Below the pieces are notes generated by a model. The model worked only from the letters and a program-made list of their open reading frames with translations, had not been told where the DNA came from and ran no database searches. The position numbers were made by a program, and so were the translations under genes. From Phalacrocorax aristotelis (taxonomy: Eukaryota > Chordata > Aves > Suliformes > Phalacrocoracidae): a DNA stretch of 64,000 nt. The stretch spans positions 64,091,766 through 64,155,765 of the forward strand of contig NC_134279.1 in the NCBI RefSeq assembly GCF_949628215.1, written 5' to 3'. This document shows, piece by piece, positions 1 to 12,060 of this stretch. Position 1 is the first letter of the stretch, and every line of letters starts with the position of its first letter.

Positions 1-94
1 AAAGTTTTAGGCATTTTTGTTTTGGGCAGGGTGAACACTCTGTCCTTTCTTGGTTAGTTTGTTAGTCTGGCTCCTCAGTCCTCACCAACATTCC

Positions 95-118
95 AAAAAA
101 AAAAAAAAAAAAAAAAAA
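95..118. repeat. Poly-A run (24 bp)
   Basis: An uninterrupted run of 24 A follows a non-repetitive flank. No retroelement body is recognised on its 5' side, so it is called only as a homopolymer. It could be the tail of an old retroposon, but no target duplication is evident. Confidence 0.9.
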
Positions 119-173
119 GTTAAGTTATGAAGCTTTTACATTAACCTTCCTTTTGATGACTTCACGTGCTTAT

Positions 174-728
174 CTAAAACAAGTGACCTTCAACATGCAG
201 TGAGGGGAGAGGAAGGAGCTTTATTATGGCACAGTTGGGCAGTTCGCTCACTTGCGTGCTGGTTGTCAAGGAGCTGGTTTGCATTTTTATTTCTTCATTA
301 GTCAAAATTGAAAGTGGTGCTTGAGCAACATAGACTGTTCCACATGGATGTATACCAAAGTTTCTGTGGTTTTTAAAGCCTGAATTCAAACCATAGATGT
401 TGAGGTACATTTCAGCAACGATTCTCTGTGAAGAGGAGAAGCTAGTTAGTGTCTGCTGCTTTACTCGCCAAGTTATCTGCTCCACTGAAGCCATTTTTTC
501 TTCTTTTTTGGAGACAGCAGTGATTTCTTGCCAAGAGAGAAGTAAGCGGTACTGAGGCAGCGCAACATCAGACTGAGGCACTGAGAAATTGTTTCCCAGA
601 AGCTGGCTGGAGTGCAGAGGGTTCACATGTGTTTCATCATCTCGTGAACTGAGAAATGCTCTCCTCTTGGGGGCATTGCCCTGCCTGCAGCGCTTCCCAC
701 TGTTGTAGCTGAAATGTGGATTCCGCCA
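174..728 (-). other. Unrecognised long open frame, possible exon or pseudogene
   Basis: On the minus strand one frame stays open for about 184 codons, from just after a TGA near 731 down to the stop at 174-176. There is no ATG near its start; the first in-frame alternative start is GTG at 626. The upper part is basic and polar (Lys/Arg clusters around 655-700), and the rest has no low-complexity bias. A pyrimidine-rich stretch ending in AG lies near 1040 on the same strand, followed by a short open frame that ends in TGA near 940 in a different register. Two AATAAA hexamers on this strand occur near 220-225 and 286-291. I do not recognise the protein and see no known domain. It could be a terminal exon of a minus-strand gene, a decayed retrocopy, or a chance open frame. 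Confidence 0.22.
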
Positions 729-1040
729 TCACCAGGGCAATATAACAGGCTGAGATTTCTGTAGAGAGCAAAGAGTAACTCTTATACTCAGGAACAACGC
801 TCAACGCAAAAAAAATGGCAAAGAAAATCCTTTTTCCCAGTTTATGTCTTCTGCCAGCTGGGTACGAAATGTGACTGTCAGCTTCTGGAATGGTAAAATT
901 GTGTGTGTGAATGTTACTGCTACCATATTCTACATCAGATCTGAGATACTCCATTATCCGAGAGCTGATTTTTTTCCCTTTCTGTATGAGGGAGAGTAGA
1001 GCTAAGGGGGTGTCCACTGCTTGGATCATTAGCCGAGGAC

Positions 1041-4000
1041 TGGAAATACAGAGTTAACTTCTGCTTGGGATACTGGGATATTGAACATGTTGCTTTAGCC
1101 CTGGGCTTCAGTTCCTAATCTATGACTTAGGACAAGTAATATTTCTTTTCTTCAGGGTATTTATGAGTTGTTCAGGTTACTGTGCTCGTGGGAACCATGC
1201 AGTGTTCAGTGGAAGCTGAACTTAAGACCAAGAGCCAGGATTGCCCCAAGCCTAACGCTACCTCCTTTGCAGCCTTTTCCCAAGTCTGTTCACTGCAGTC
1301 TCTGCGCTGGGGAAAACCGTACTTGTGACCTGGTAATACTATGAAATTGCTCGGTTCTAAAGCGTTTGAAAGAAGTAAAACATTTTATAATCATGTTTTA
1401 TAAATATATGCAAAAAAATGTTCAGTTAACAACTAGCCAAACGCAAAGGGGGATGGTTTAAGTTTGTAAAATGCAAGAAGCAACTGTCCAGACTAGGTAC
1501 TATTAGAAAAACTATTTCTTAGCATCATAAACCACTATTTAAAGGGACATGATGAATGGAAGGAAGAAAGGAGCATCATTCATGGTTTACTTCTTGAGTC
1601 ACAAAGTAGTGGACTGCAATTAAGTTTAACACTTCCGCATGGAAATTTCTAAGCCAGAAGTCAGCGCTCCAAGAAAGGAATTTTTACACCTTAGTTGAAT
1701 TATAAGGCATTTTGAAATAGGAACTAGGGTTAGAATTTTAGCTGGTTTAAATACAATAACACTACTGACCTCAGCAGCATTTGTGCTGTTTTACACCAGC
1801 TGGGACTCTGTCCCTGAATAAAACCACCCTGAAAAGCCCAAGATACTTGCTGCAAAGCTCTTTTTTGGTGTAATGCACATGCAGGAACGACACAGGAATG
1901 CAGAAGGGTGTAAAGGAGATGATCAAAGGGACAGAAAGGACTGCAGCAAAGCTAAATGATGTGTTTGTAGTGCTCTGCACTTCAGAGAATGAAAAGGAAA
2001 TACTAGCTGTGGGCTGCTGCCAGAAAGATGTATTTTAAAAAGGAGAAGGGCTGATAACTACAAGTAATGCAATTGCCGGGGTGATTTGGTATTCAGTCTG
2101 GTTCTGAAAGATGGAAGTCGCTAAGTACTAACGAGGTGTATCATTAAAGTCTGTTGTTACCCACTGCGTAGGTTTTAGTTTTCTCGTTAAAAAGAGGTGC
2201 TGAATAAGGGGCTAATAGCCTTTAAAGCAGACACCAGTTAACGGGAGGAAAGCCCACAGTGACCTGACTGTGCACTTGTACTTGTGTTACAATCCCTGTT
2301 TAAAAAATAGACCTCTGCTTTGGTCCCAGTTGTACAGGATCTATTGTATCTTGAATTTAACGCAATGCTCTAGGGTCTCCCAGGATATACAAGACAGAGT
2401 TGTCAAAACAACTTCTGCAAGGCTCTCTAAACCACATAGGAAAACCAGACTTAGCTTTACTTGTGGGCTTTACAATGTACTTTATACATGGCTCTGCTTG
2501 CACGTTCTCAATCCATACTATGACCTTCAGGGTTGTTTGGTTGGTGGGTTTGTTTTGCGGTGACATCGTCCCATTGCGTCACCCTGCTATTCAACTTACA
2601 ACAACTCCTGCTATTCAACTTACAACAACTGCTATTCAACTTAAAACAAATCATTTGATTAGTTCAGCGTGGAGTTAACCTGATGAAGAAACTCTGCATA
2701 GGACAGCATCCTTTTGTAGCAAGCAGTAGCCTTGGTTTGTGTCTCCAGCAGTTGGAGCTGCTCTCAGTGATTTTATGGTAGAATGATTCTCCATAAAAAT
2801 GACACCCAGAGAAGGCAGGTTTTATGTCTTCTGCAGCGGGTGATGGAGCTGACTGCTTTTCTCCACGTACGGCTGAGGCTGGAGCTGCTAAAAGAATGGG
2901 GCTGTTTGTAGCCTGAGGGAAGCAGCGTCAAGATCTTTGGGAACCTGATCTGCTCCTTCAGTTCAGGGCATTTTCTGCCACTTTTGAGACACAGTCCCAG
3001 CCTGGGAGCCAGTTATGCTGGTGGGCCATCAGGCAGCAGCAGGGGCGTCTGGCGTTTCTTGGTGCGTGGGAGTTACCCGCTTGCTGCGTAGAGACTGCAG
3101 GGCACCAAAACTTCCACATGTTGAGTTTGGCATGGTATCGTACATGCTCCGTGCAGCAATTGCCTGCAAGCACAGCACCAGCCTCGTGATGTCTGCTTGT
3201 GGGTCTGCAGGTGAAGCCTGCACTGTTGATTTTCATCTGTAGAGCTATGAGCAGTGCTGCCGAGTCAGGCAGGATTTAGAAAGCAGAAATACTGTCAGGG
3301 TGTCTGCAAAGGTGCAATGCCTTTGGCTATTTACTGCCTGTCGTGTTGTCCAACACTGCCTGTTAATGTCTGGTGGAGCTCGGGTGCTCACAAGAGAGTG
3401 ACATCATCCTGGACTGAGCAGTTTTAGCCTGCGTGGTAAGCACAGGGCTGGCGCTGGACTGCAAGCAGCACCTTGTCCTGCAGAAATCACAGTGGAGAGC
3501 TCATTTGCAATTGCTATAAGGAAGAAAAAAAGAAAAAAAGAAAATTAGAAATCTTGCTGTAGCAAACAGAAGATCTGTCACTGGTCTAGGCTTACTCTTC
3601 TGTTTATTCCTGTTCCTTGACTTGCTGTTTCTATTTAAAGAAATGCAGATATTTAGTGCCTGAGATAAGCATCCATTTATAATATTCTTGCAAAAGAGCT
3701 ATATGCATTTCCAACTTTTCAGGGCATTAGCCATAAAAAATCAAGTTAAATAAATATACAAAAGGGAAACAACACTGTTCTCTCTGAGGAATAATTTCTC
3801 TTGAAAATAGAAGATCATGAAACTGTCAAACCACTCTAAGTCAGCCAATTTGAAAAATTCTTGAAATTCTTCCTCTTTAATAGCTTGAGAAGAAATCTTT
3901 TTATGACAGCAAAGGAGAGATGAGCTGTAAGTAAGCTTTTTGAAAAAGCTGCATTCAGAAACTCATTCGAGGTCTGTCAACCTAATTTAACAGAATTTCA

Positions 4001-5857
4001 TCTTCACTTGTGGATATAAAATATAAACATGAAATGTAAAAAGTAGGGATGGAACCCAGCTATTAGATAATTGGCGTTATTATTTGTGTTTGCATTAGTT
4101 CCCTGATTCTTTATTTAATGTTTATCCTTTCTGCTGCGTAGCATTAATCGGAAGAGGGGTTTGCTGTTTGAAAGGAGACAAAAACACAAGACTTCCTTCA
4201 AGTTCAGCGTTAAATGGCCACAGATGGAAATATCTTGATATTTTTATATCAAAGTGCAAATTGCACACATTTTTGCATATTTGCACAACTTGAGCACTGT
4301 GTGTAGCTTCAAGTCAAAGCTCAGGAGCCACAGGGGGGCTGGGCCAGTAGGTCAGATACAGGAGCAGCAGTTACGTACAAATAACTAAATACAAAACGAT
4401 CACTCTTTTGATGGCAGTTAATAGCTGGTGTCTCAAAAGTCTAATGATCATCACAGGCTAACTGACCATGATTTTCAGGTATTTCTAGCCTTCTAGTGTA
4501 CTGAAGAGACACAACTGCCGGTAACAGGTTAATCCCTGCCTTCTGCTTGTGTTTGCTGCAATGCCTCTGTTGCCAGTGCTGGGGCGGGAGCTGGGTTTGT
4601 GGGTACTGACAGCTGCTGGGTGCTTCCTTGGAGCAGTAAACTTGAGGCGTCCTACTTGAGTAGGAGGCAGCAGGACTTTCCAGGACCAGAAAGTGAAGCT
4701 TGGTCCCTTCCTACGGTAACAAGCCCAGTCCTGGCCCAGGCTTGTCCCTGTCCTCAGGAGCACATGAGCGAGGTAAGAGAGGGCAAGTAAAAGCCACTGC
4801 AAGAAGCAGGGATGGAAGCAGGAAAGAAAGGAGGAATTGCAGACACTTCTACAGGCAAAAAGTTTAAGAGTCCCAAAACTGACCTGAACTTTCTTCATGC
4901 ATTTAAGTTTAACTTCTGTTTTGTTCATATGTAAAGGATTGGTGCAGTTTCACTTAAGCAGCTGACAGTATTTCAAAGAGGAGAGTTTAAACTCTTTTGA
5001 ATGACATGTTGCAAAACAGATACACTTTGCTTTATTTCAACAAATCATAACCCAGCATTCTCTTTAAATAACCTCTGAAATTTATTTGAAAGGCTATGGA
5101 CTATCATGTGCAGTTAAAGACTAGGTGGAAAACAAACTGTGCGAAGAAATACAAGTTGGTTTAAAGAATGCTAGGAAAGTGGTGGTGTGTCCACTCATGA
5201 CCCCTTGTTTTGTATCTGTACTAAGGTCTGAAAAGGATTTAGTACCCAACCATACCAGTGTAAATCATGATTTAAGCTTGTCTATCCTGTTCTTAAAACT
5301 CTGATGAAGAATCTACCATCACCCTCGGCTTGACTATCTTTCCTCTTAGAGGTGTTTCTGCTCTCCAGCCTGGTTCTTGCTGCAGGTTAGACCCATTGTT
5401 TTTGTTGTATCCACTACAGACATGGGGGACAGATTATTCTCTTCTTTGCAACAGCCGTGTGCAAACTTGAGAGTTTAACTCTGTACCAGCGACCCTCCCC
5501 TCTTTCAGCCAAAGAGTCCCAATTCTTTTAAGCTTTCCTCCTAAATTTTGTAGGCTCCTATGCTGAGTGGATCGCCTTTTCTTATGGACTGTGCACCTCT
5601 TTCTGGAAGAGAAGTGCACAAACATGTCAGCACGCCAGATGACCAGCATGGAGTACTACTGCACTTGTCTTGCAGGCTGTATCACTCTCGGTATCATAAC
5701 GTGATCCGTGCCTGATCCTTTCCTGCAGAACTGCTGTCTGTGCAATTGTTTCCATTTGATATTTGTTTATTTGGCTATTCCTGCCACGTATGGGATTTTA
5801 CCTTTGTCTTAATTGTGTTACTTCCTTTTTTTTATTTCCCCCACCCCTTATTGTTTC
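1041..5857. other. Intergenic, no gene seen
   Basis: AT-rich single-copy-looking DNA. Both strands were read and no domain, exon series or RNA gene was found. It contains the short tandem repeat at 2584-2650 and an A-rich GAAAAA stretch near 3522-3550. Parts of 5330-5640 vaguely resemble old antisense CR1 sequence, but not well enough to call. Confidence 0.6.
2584..2650 (+). repeat. Short tandem repeat, 21-24 bp unit, three copies
   Basis: The unit CTGCTATTCAACTTACAACA starts at 2584, 2608 and 2629. The first copy is 3 bp longer than the second, and the third differs by a C-to-A change in the TTACAACA part. This is a minisatellite of minimal copy number with no visible function. Confidence 0.9.
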
Positions 5858-6090
5858 TCCAGCTTGTCACGAACATTTTGAATTCTAATCCTTCCCCACA
5901 GTGTATTTACAGCCCTTCCAGCTTGGTGTCAGCTGTGAATTTAATCAGTTTACTTTTTGTTCCGTCATCCAAGTCATTAACAGAAGGGCTGAATAAAACC
6001 AAATCACAGGCAAACTTCTGTACCCGAGGCAGGCTGTCCTCCCCATTGGGAACTGACTGGTTTCCAGACTGGGTGCAGATTTCCTACCAT
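5858..6090 (-). repeat. Ancient CR1 LINE remnant, antisense
   Basis: The + strand reads as the reverse complement of an old amniote CR1. The recognisable phrases are the 'CAGCTTGTCACGAACATTTTG' type block at 5861-5880, 'CAGCTTGGTGTCAGCTGTGAA' at 5918-5938, and 'CATCCAAGTCATTAACAGAAG' near 5966-5986. These are typical of crocodile, turtle and basal bird CR1 copies, where this stretch lies in the reverse transcriptase/3' region of the element. Indels are frequent, as expected of an old copy. The boundaries are approximate and no target duplication was found. Confidence 0.6.
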
Positions 6091-8186
6091 CTCTGTACCT
6101 GCTTTATAGGAGTGTGATCAAGACCATTTTTTCCCCCAGCTTGTGTGTAAGCATGTCATGTGAGATAGTAGTTAAAATATTTAGTAAAGTCAATAAAGTT
6201 AAAATAAACATCTACTTCCCTCTATATAAGACTTGTTATTCTCTTGAAGAAAGAAAATTAAAAGCTCCTGATGTCTTTTATTTATTTCTCTTTCTGGCTT
6301 TCAGGTGAGTGCAAAAGGTTTGCCTCTTGTAGGGGTTTTTCTGTGGCTGCAACTCCCGGATTGAGCCTCACCTATCCTCCCTGAATTCTTAGGCTTCATA
6401 GGAACCAAAATAATTTACTGGCCCTATCTCAATATATCTACATTACCATTATTCCCCTGGGAGAGGCGAAGTGTCTTTGGAGTTCTGCCTGACACTAAGT
6501 GGTGTCTGAAACCTTAGGCATCCAAAAACTAATGAAAATCCACCTTCTGTGTGCACATCCCCACATTGCTCTATCTCCCTTCTGTCAAAAGAGTCCATGG
6601 GACCCATTGTATTTTAATGTCACATCAGCTATGGAAGCAAAGGTGAGGTTAATTCACACTAACTAGACTAAATACATTTCCAAAGGTTCACACTTCTGAC
6701 CCTCTTACTTCTTGCAAGCGGCGTGTATTTGTAGAAGTCTCCCGGTTTGTCCATGCTCCCCACCGCCTTCGTTACAATTGCCAATACTGGAAGGCATGCC
6801 TCACCAAAACCAGGGAAGCTGTGCCCACTCCTAAGTCTGCATTTTAACATAGAGCCATACACACATGTCAAGTTACTAAATAAAGTGAAAAATCGTGAGG
6901 TTTTATTTACAAACTCAGGAGGCTCCTGGTACTCCCATGCCACAGACAAGAACACTTACATTCTTGCTGACACCTGCAGGCTCCAAAGGCTCTGCACAAG
7001 AAGAAGCTTGAGCTCAGCAGAAGCTGAGAGCAATCATGTTTTATGAGGACAAAAGCCCACCTGGCTTTGATAGCAGACAGAAGTTTCTACTCTGGTAAGA
7101 GCCCAACAGCAACTGTTGCATGTGGAGGCAGGTACTCCTGACCAGCAGCTATGAAAGGCAGCAGCCCTAGGTGGGTGCTGGTCTCTCACAACCAGCAGCA
7201 TCTGGGAGGCCTCTGAGAATGTTCCTCATCATTGACACACCAGGGTGTGGGAGAGCGGGTTGAGCTCCTGCAGGTTTCCGCAAAGCAGGTATCTCACCAC
7301 AGATGTTATGGTATGGTGCTGTTAAGAAAAAAAATAGTATGGCTTACTGTTGGATACTCATCTCTTTTGAAAATTGCATGAGGTAGTTCACAGTCTGGGC
7401 CTCTGAGTACTTTTCCAAACAGTTTGCGGTAAAAACCATTGTATTTGTATCTTTCAGAATAGCAGAAAAAGAAAAAAAATTATGGATTTGTAGGTGGTTT
7501 TTTTTTTGTAGAGTAAAAATTGTTTTCATGGTGAAGTGTCTCCTCACCTTTTTAGCCGTATTTATTCTAGTGGGTTGATTTTTGTAAGCATAACTGAGAC
7601 CCTGGGAGACTAATGAACTTTAACAACATGTGTTAATTATACCCACTTTTGTTTTTTTCAGTGAAAACACAGGATCCTAAATCCTATTTACAATCTCAAA
7701 TTTCAGAGGTTCCAGTCCCTCATCTGACCTTAACATTTCTTAGTTTCATGAAGCTTTTGTAAGTCTGTGCACATATTTAAGTTCCCCTGTGGAGACTGAT
7801 TCTGGAGATCAGATGTTTGGGGATTAGGCATACAAGAGTTTTCTTACCTTGTTTAAAATCACTTTGACATTTTCATGCAAGTCATTAGGCTTGTTTTCTT
7901 GAACTGTCAAATGGGCCACAGCATGGGAGAACCATTTTTAGGAAAATTAAATAAAAACATTGTAATTTTTAAATAACTCACCTTGAAGAATTTTAACATA
8001 AATATTTTGCACACTAAAGTTTCTATCTGAGGAAAATATTTTCACCTGAATATTTCCCTGAGAAGATTAATTCCCAACTAAGGAAATAATTTAAAGTCGG
8101 GGCCGTCCTGAGGGAGAGCAAGTAGGGGCAGACACTTCTATCTGAAGACGCTCTTAGTATTGGTTATATTTGCATTTTTGCATTTG

Positions 8187-8205
8187 CCTCCCCCCCCCCC
8201 TCCCC
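8187..8205. repeat. Poly-C tract
   Basis: Eleven consecutive C (8190-8200) plus flanking C clusters. On the minus strand this is a G run able to take part in quadruplex folding. Confidence 0.9.
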
Positions 8206-8798
8206 AGCCCCTTAACTGTGCAGTAGAACAAAGTTTCCCCAGACAGTGTCAGGTTTTAGGATCTCTGCAGCGATGCAGTGTGGTTCTGTGGGTTCTGATT
8301 TCAGACCCGGTGAATCTCATTAGTTCCAACCCAGCAGCACAAAGGCTTCAGGCACCTCTGAACCCAGCTGTTTGGCTCCAGAAAAACAGAGGATAAATAG
8401 GAGGCAAAACACATGAAGGGACTACATTTCTACCAGCTCCGATATCTGCATTCATAAGGAAGACTGAGAAAGCCACCTGCTTACAGAAAGATTTTCAACT
8501 TGCAGGGCATGGAGTTCTTAATAGTATTCCATTAGATATAATGAGGTATGCTGGTGCAGATTTCCCCCATGAAGTTAGTACACATTTGTACAAAATAAGG
8601 CTCCTGCTGGGGTGTTTTATGAATGTGGAGTCTTTCAGTTAAACAGGATAACCAGCCGTTTTTCAGGGCACGTGGATAAAGCCTTGGACTGATTGTTCCT
8701 ACTCTCGGCGTAGGATGCCTTCAAAAGAAGAATAAAAACACAGAAATATTTCACCGTGGCCTTCCTTCAAGTGCATCAGAAATTGTTCTAATAGATGC

Positions 8799-8823
8799 GG
8801 GGGGGGGGGGGGGGTGGGGGGGG
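8799..8823. repeat. Poly-G tract (G16-T-G8)
   Basis: Sixteen G, a single T, then eight G. It is a strong candidate for a G-quadruplex on the + strand and also a place where sequencing polymerases slip, so its exact length in this assembly is uncertain. Confidence 0.9.
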
Positions 8824-9791
8824 CGCGGAAATCCATTTTCTTTGTCCTTTTATTTTGTTAGAAACCTTCCTTCCATCTTCAGCCTCCAGGTTTCCCTCTC
8901 AGGAGTTGTCATGTGTTTTGTTACTTGCAAGACTTTATTCCCAAAACCTGCAGATATTATTACAATCGAGGATTATAAGGTTATGTAGTATGTGGTAGAA
9001 TCCAGCTACAGATTGGATGCTTTTATTAGAGGATTACCAAATTTTGTTAACAGGAGCCTGCCTGAGTAATTCCACTGGAAGCTCTGTTGCGCTTGTTCTG
9101 AAACATCTGATCCCAAAGCAGATACAGAGCTGCACCTTAGCAAGGTCCAGCCCTCTAACCATGCCGAGGATAGGTCATGTTTGTGATGTGGAAAGCTGGA
9201 TCACTGCAAATGATGTACAGTGGTTTCACTGGAAAAAGTGTAGTGGCCGTGGCATAAAGTATCTCACTGACCATAAAATGCCAAATATCCCAATGCCTTG
9301 TTCACTTCAAAATCTTTTCTGCTGCTGGCACACTACAAGCAACAAAATAAAATGAGCGTATGAGGTATGTGCTTCAGTGTTAGTTTTAAGTATAGTGAAA
9401 CTATCTAACACTTTCTTTGTAGCTTTTTATAACTTGCATATCCCTAGTACGTGACACTAGGGCCTTAAGCAAGCTTGTTGCTCCTAAGGCATGAAATCAG
9501 GATGACATAACTAACTCTCTTAATGGCAATACATTGGAGTGTTTGTGAGTGAGGGGCTAACTCAAGCTAGTGAACATAAAGGAAGAAGTCAGAGTTGAAC
9601 ATCAACACTTAAAAAAAAAAAAAAGAATTTGCCATCAGAGCCACCATTTTCTCACAGTGATGAATGTACCTAACTAAGGCCACCCAAGAGCTACTGGGGA
9701 GGTAATTTCTACAGGCTCTTCATTTAAGAGGAGGGTGACTCAAGAAATTTCCAGAAGCTTCCAGCATTCTGCATAATGACTTATACCCTGC

Positions 9792-10318
9792 TGTGGTGGG
9801 TTAACCCCAGTGGCAGCTCAGCCCCACCCAGTTGTTTGACTCCCTGCTCCCCGCCCCCCTGCCCAGGACAGTAGAGAATTGGAAGGGCAAAAGTGACAAA
9901 ACTCATGGGTTGAGATAAAGAGAGTTTAATATGGGGGGGAGAAGGCAAAGACAGCATCTGATGAAAAAGCAATCGCTCCCCACCAGCAGACCAGTGCTCA
10001 GCAGTCCCTGAGTAATGGCAACTTTGGAAAAAGCTTTGGCCCGTAGGTTTATTGCTGAGGATGACATCATATGGTATGGAATATCCCTTTGGTCAGCTGG
10101 GGTCAGCTGTCCCGGCTGTGTCCCCTCCCAACCTCTTGCCCACCCCTAGGCTACTCACTGGTGAGAAGCAGAACAGGCCTTGACTCTGTGTAAGCCCTGC
10201 TCACCAATAGCTAAAACATCCCTGCTTTATCAACACTGTTTTAGTCACAAATCCAAACCACAGCACCATATGAGCTACTGTGAAGAAAAGTAACTCCATC
10301 CCATCCAGACCCAGTACG
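9792..10318 (-). mobile_element. Solo LTR of an ERVL-type endogenous retrovirus
   Basis: Read on the minus strand, this element matches in layout the 3' LTR of the provirus at 37328-37913. It has the block related to 'GGGATAGAGTTAATTTTCTTC' at its 5' end (reverse complement near 10280-10300), the 'ATCTCAACCCATGAG' block (reverse complement near 9903-9917), and the terminal GGTTAACCCACCACA-type end at 9792. The 5-bp sequence CCTGC occurs immediately on both sides (9787-9791 and 10319-10323), as expected for integrase-mediated insertion of a class III element. The LTR is 527 bp with no internal region beside it, so it most likely arose by recombination between two LTRs. Its outer terminus at 10318 is decayed from the usual TG. 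Confidence 0.85.
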
Positions 10319-10323
10319 CCTGC

Positions 10324-11559
10324 AAAACTGGATGCTGGCATAGCCAGGTACTGGAAGGGAAAACAGATTCGTAAGTCACAGCTAACGTGGTTTGCAATTT
10401 CAAGAGGAAAGTGAAAGCTATTGAATAATGACTTTGTTTTGTATTTCCAGGTACACCTTTCCTTCTGCTACAGGGCTGAATTACCGCTGGTGTGATAATA
10501 AAGTCCACTTGATTTGTCTGAGCAGACTCCTAATCGGTTAATAAATCACTTTAAGAATTATTTGGTAGAGTGGCAAATTATTAACTGGCTGGAGATCCAG
10601 CAAGCAGCAGCTGTTTCATACTAGAAACTTGACTGGGAGAACTGGCCCCAGAACACCTGTGTTCAGTGCCAGAACTATGATTTTTTTCTAAGTTTTAAAG
10701 TTATTTCCCACTTGTATCCACAGGGAAAGGCAAAAATTGGGGTCCATGTATATAATTTTAAAGTGTAATTAGTGGCATAAATGAACCTTTGGTATTTATA
10801 CTATATTTATGTATTTCCTAGCTGTTAATTAGTCATACAGATACTGCTCCATTCTGAATCTATTCATCAATTTGAGTTCTCATGTTTATTCAGTTTATTA
10901 AAATCCACCTGTATGTTTCTGTAGGAAGGATGAGTATCTTTTGCCTTGGTTATTGATAATTAGACATGCTTCTGACTAGATCTAAGATGACACAGTAGGA
11001 TTCTTAGTTTTGTTTTTGATTTAATAGATAATTTTGAATTTTAAGATTGCTCTCACAATATCCAGTACGGTGGGGATTTTAAAATCAGCTTTGGAGGAGT
11101 TGAGGTAGAATTCCGCTATGAGATTCAGATTTTAAAAAAACATCACATCAGACAGTAAGTCTCTCTATAAGGTAGAATAGAGGATGCACACTATATGTAA
11201 TCACACAGTTATGCATTCCTCATCATAGCCATTTAGTCTTATTTTTCAGAAAATAAAAGAGAATCTCTGTGTCCTGAACACTTCTGCTGTGGTGTGACTT
11301 CATAGTTTGATAATTGCTGTACGTAGCCTCATCAAAGAATATTGTCACATCACAACAGGAACTACGGTCCTAAAATTAAAGGCAGATTTGGATACTGGAT
11401 GCATTTTAGTCAGTGTCTTGACAGGGAATAAGCCATCTAACTTCCTCCTACCTCCAATGTGCCCTTCTTCAAAATGTTGATAACAATGACTCACTTCCTC
11501 ATGGGGGTACTTTGAGGCTTAGATGAAGTCTGAGAAGTTGTTTTTGACCCTGAGAAAAT
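10324..11559. other. Intergenic, no gene seen
   Basis: AT-rich sequence without recognisable exon, RNA gene or transposable element. Confidence 0.6.
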
Positions 11560-11924
11560 TGATGTCAGAAATTGCAATATTGGAATACTAATCCTTCAAG
11601 GCTTGGATAAATAATTGTCCACAGATGAAAAGCTATTTTCTCTGCAATTTTTGGCCCCCTGTATAAAATTGCTTGAATTAGTAGAGTCCATGCTTAATAC
11701 AGACAACAGAGGAGGCAGTGGACACTGCTTGCTTAAATAAACAACAGCCAGAGCCCAAATTATTAGTAAATACCAAAGCTTCATTTAGGTTGAATAACGC
11801 TGCAATCCAACAAATAAATGAGCCATCAAGTTTGAATTTATGTAGCATACGAAACAGATTAAAGCCATCTGACCATGACAAAGGCCTTTTCTGCTGTGAA
11901 TAATGAGGCCAACACATTATAATA
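11560..11924. other. Candidate conserved noncoding block
   Basis: This stretch is rich in AT-core motifs (AATTAG, ATTAA, TGAATAAT) interspersed with unique sequence and directly abuts the ancient SINE-like remnant at 11925-12060. The minus strand is open for 210 codons across 11678-12310, spanning this block and the remnant. The open frame shows no known protein domain. Such old repeats often survive because they, or their flank, became enhancers. That is inference, since conservation cannot be measured from one sequence. Confidence 0.25.
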
Positions 11925-12060
11925 TCCTTTAGATGAGACATTAAACCCAAGGTCCTTTCTGTTTGTCTCTGGTGGCTGTCCAGGTGGAAGTTAAAGACTC
12001 CATGGCATTTCGCTAAAACTGTAGAAAATCTCCAGGCCCCACTGGTATTACTTTTCCTGT
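11925..12060 (+). repeat. Ancient vertebrate SINE/LINE-tail remnant
   Basis: The segment contains a GATGAGACATTAAACCCAAG block at 11931-11950, then GGTCCT, and further on CAGGTGGAAGTTAAAG at 11981-11996 and CCATGGCATTTCG at 12000-12012. The order and spacing match, from memory, a repeat tail seen in SINEs across fishes, sharks, turtles and birds (GAGACGTTAAAC...GAGGTCC...AAGATCCCATGGCA). I cannot assign the exact family; Deu-domain or L2-tailed SINEs are the leading options. Ends are approximate. Confidence 0.55.

Larger units (their letters stand above)
6120..9786. other. Intergenic, no gene seen
   Basis: No exon, RNA gene or recognised retroelement. The only structure noted is the C run at 8187-8205 and the G run at 8799-8823. 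Confidence 0.6.

Noticed and set aside
4485..4928. 147-codon minus-strand open frame
   Set aside because: No recognised domain or signals; it overlaps a + strand frame in a locally GC-richer stretch, consistent with chance.
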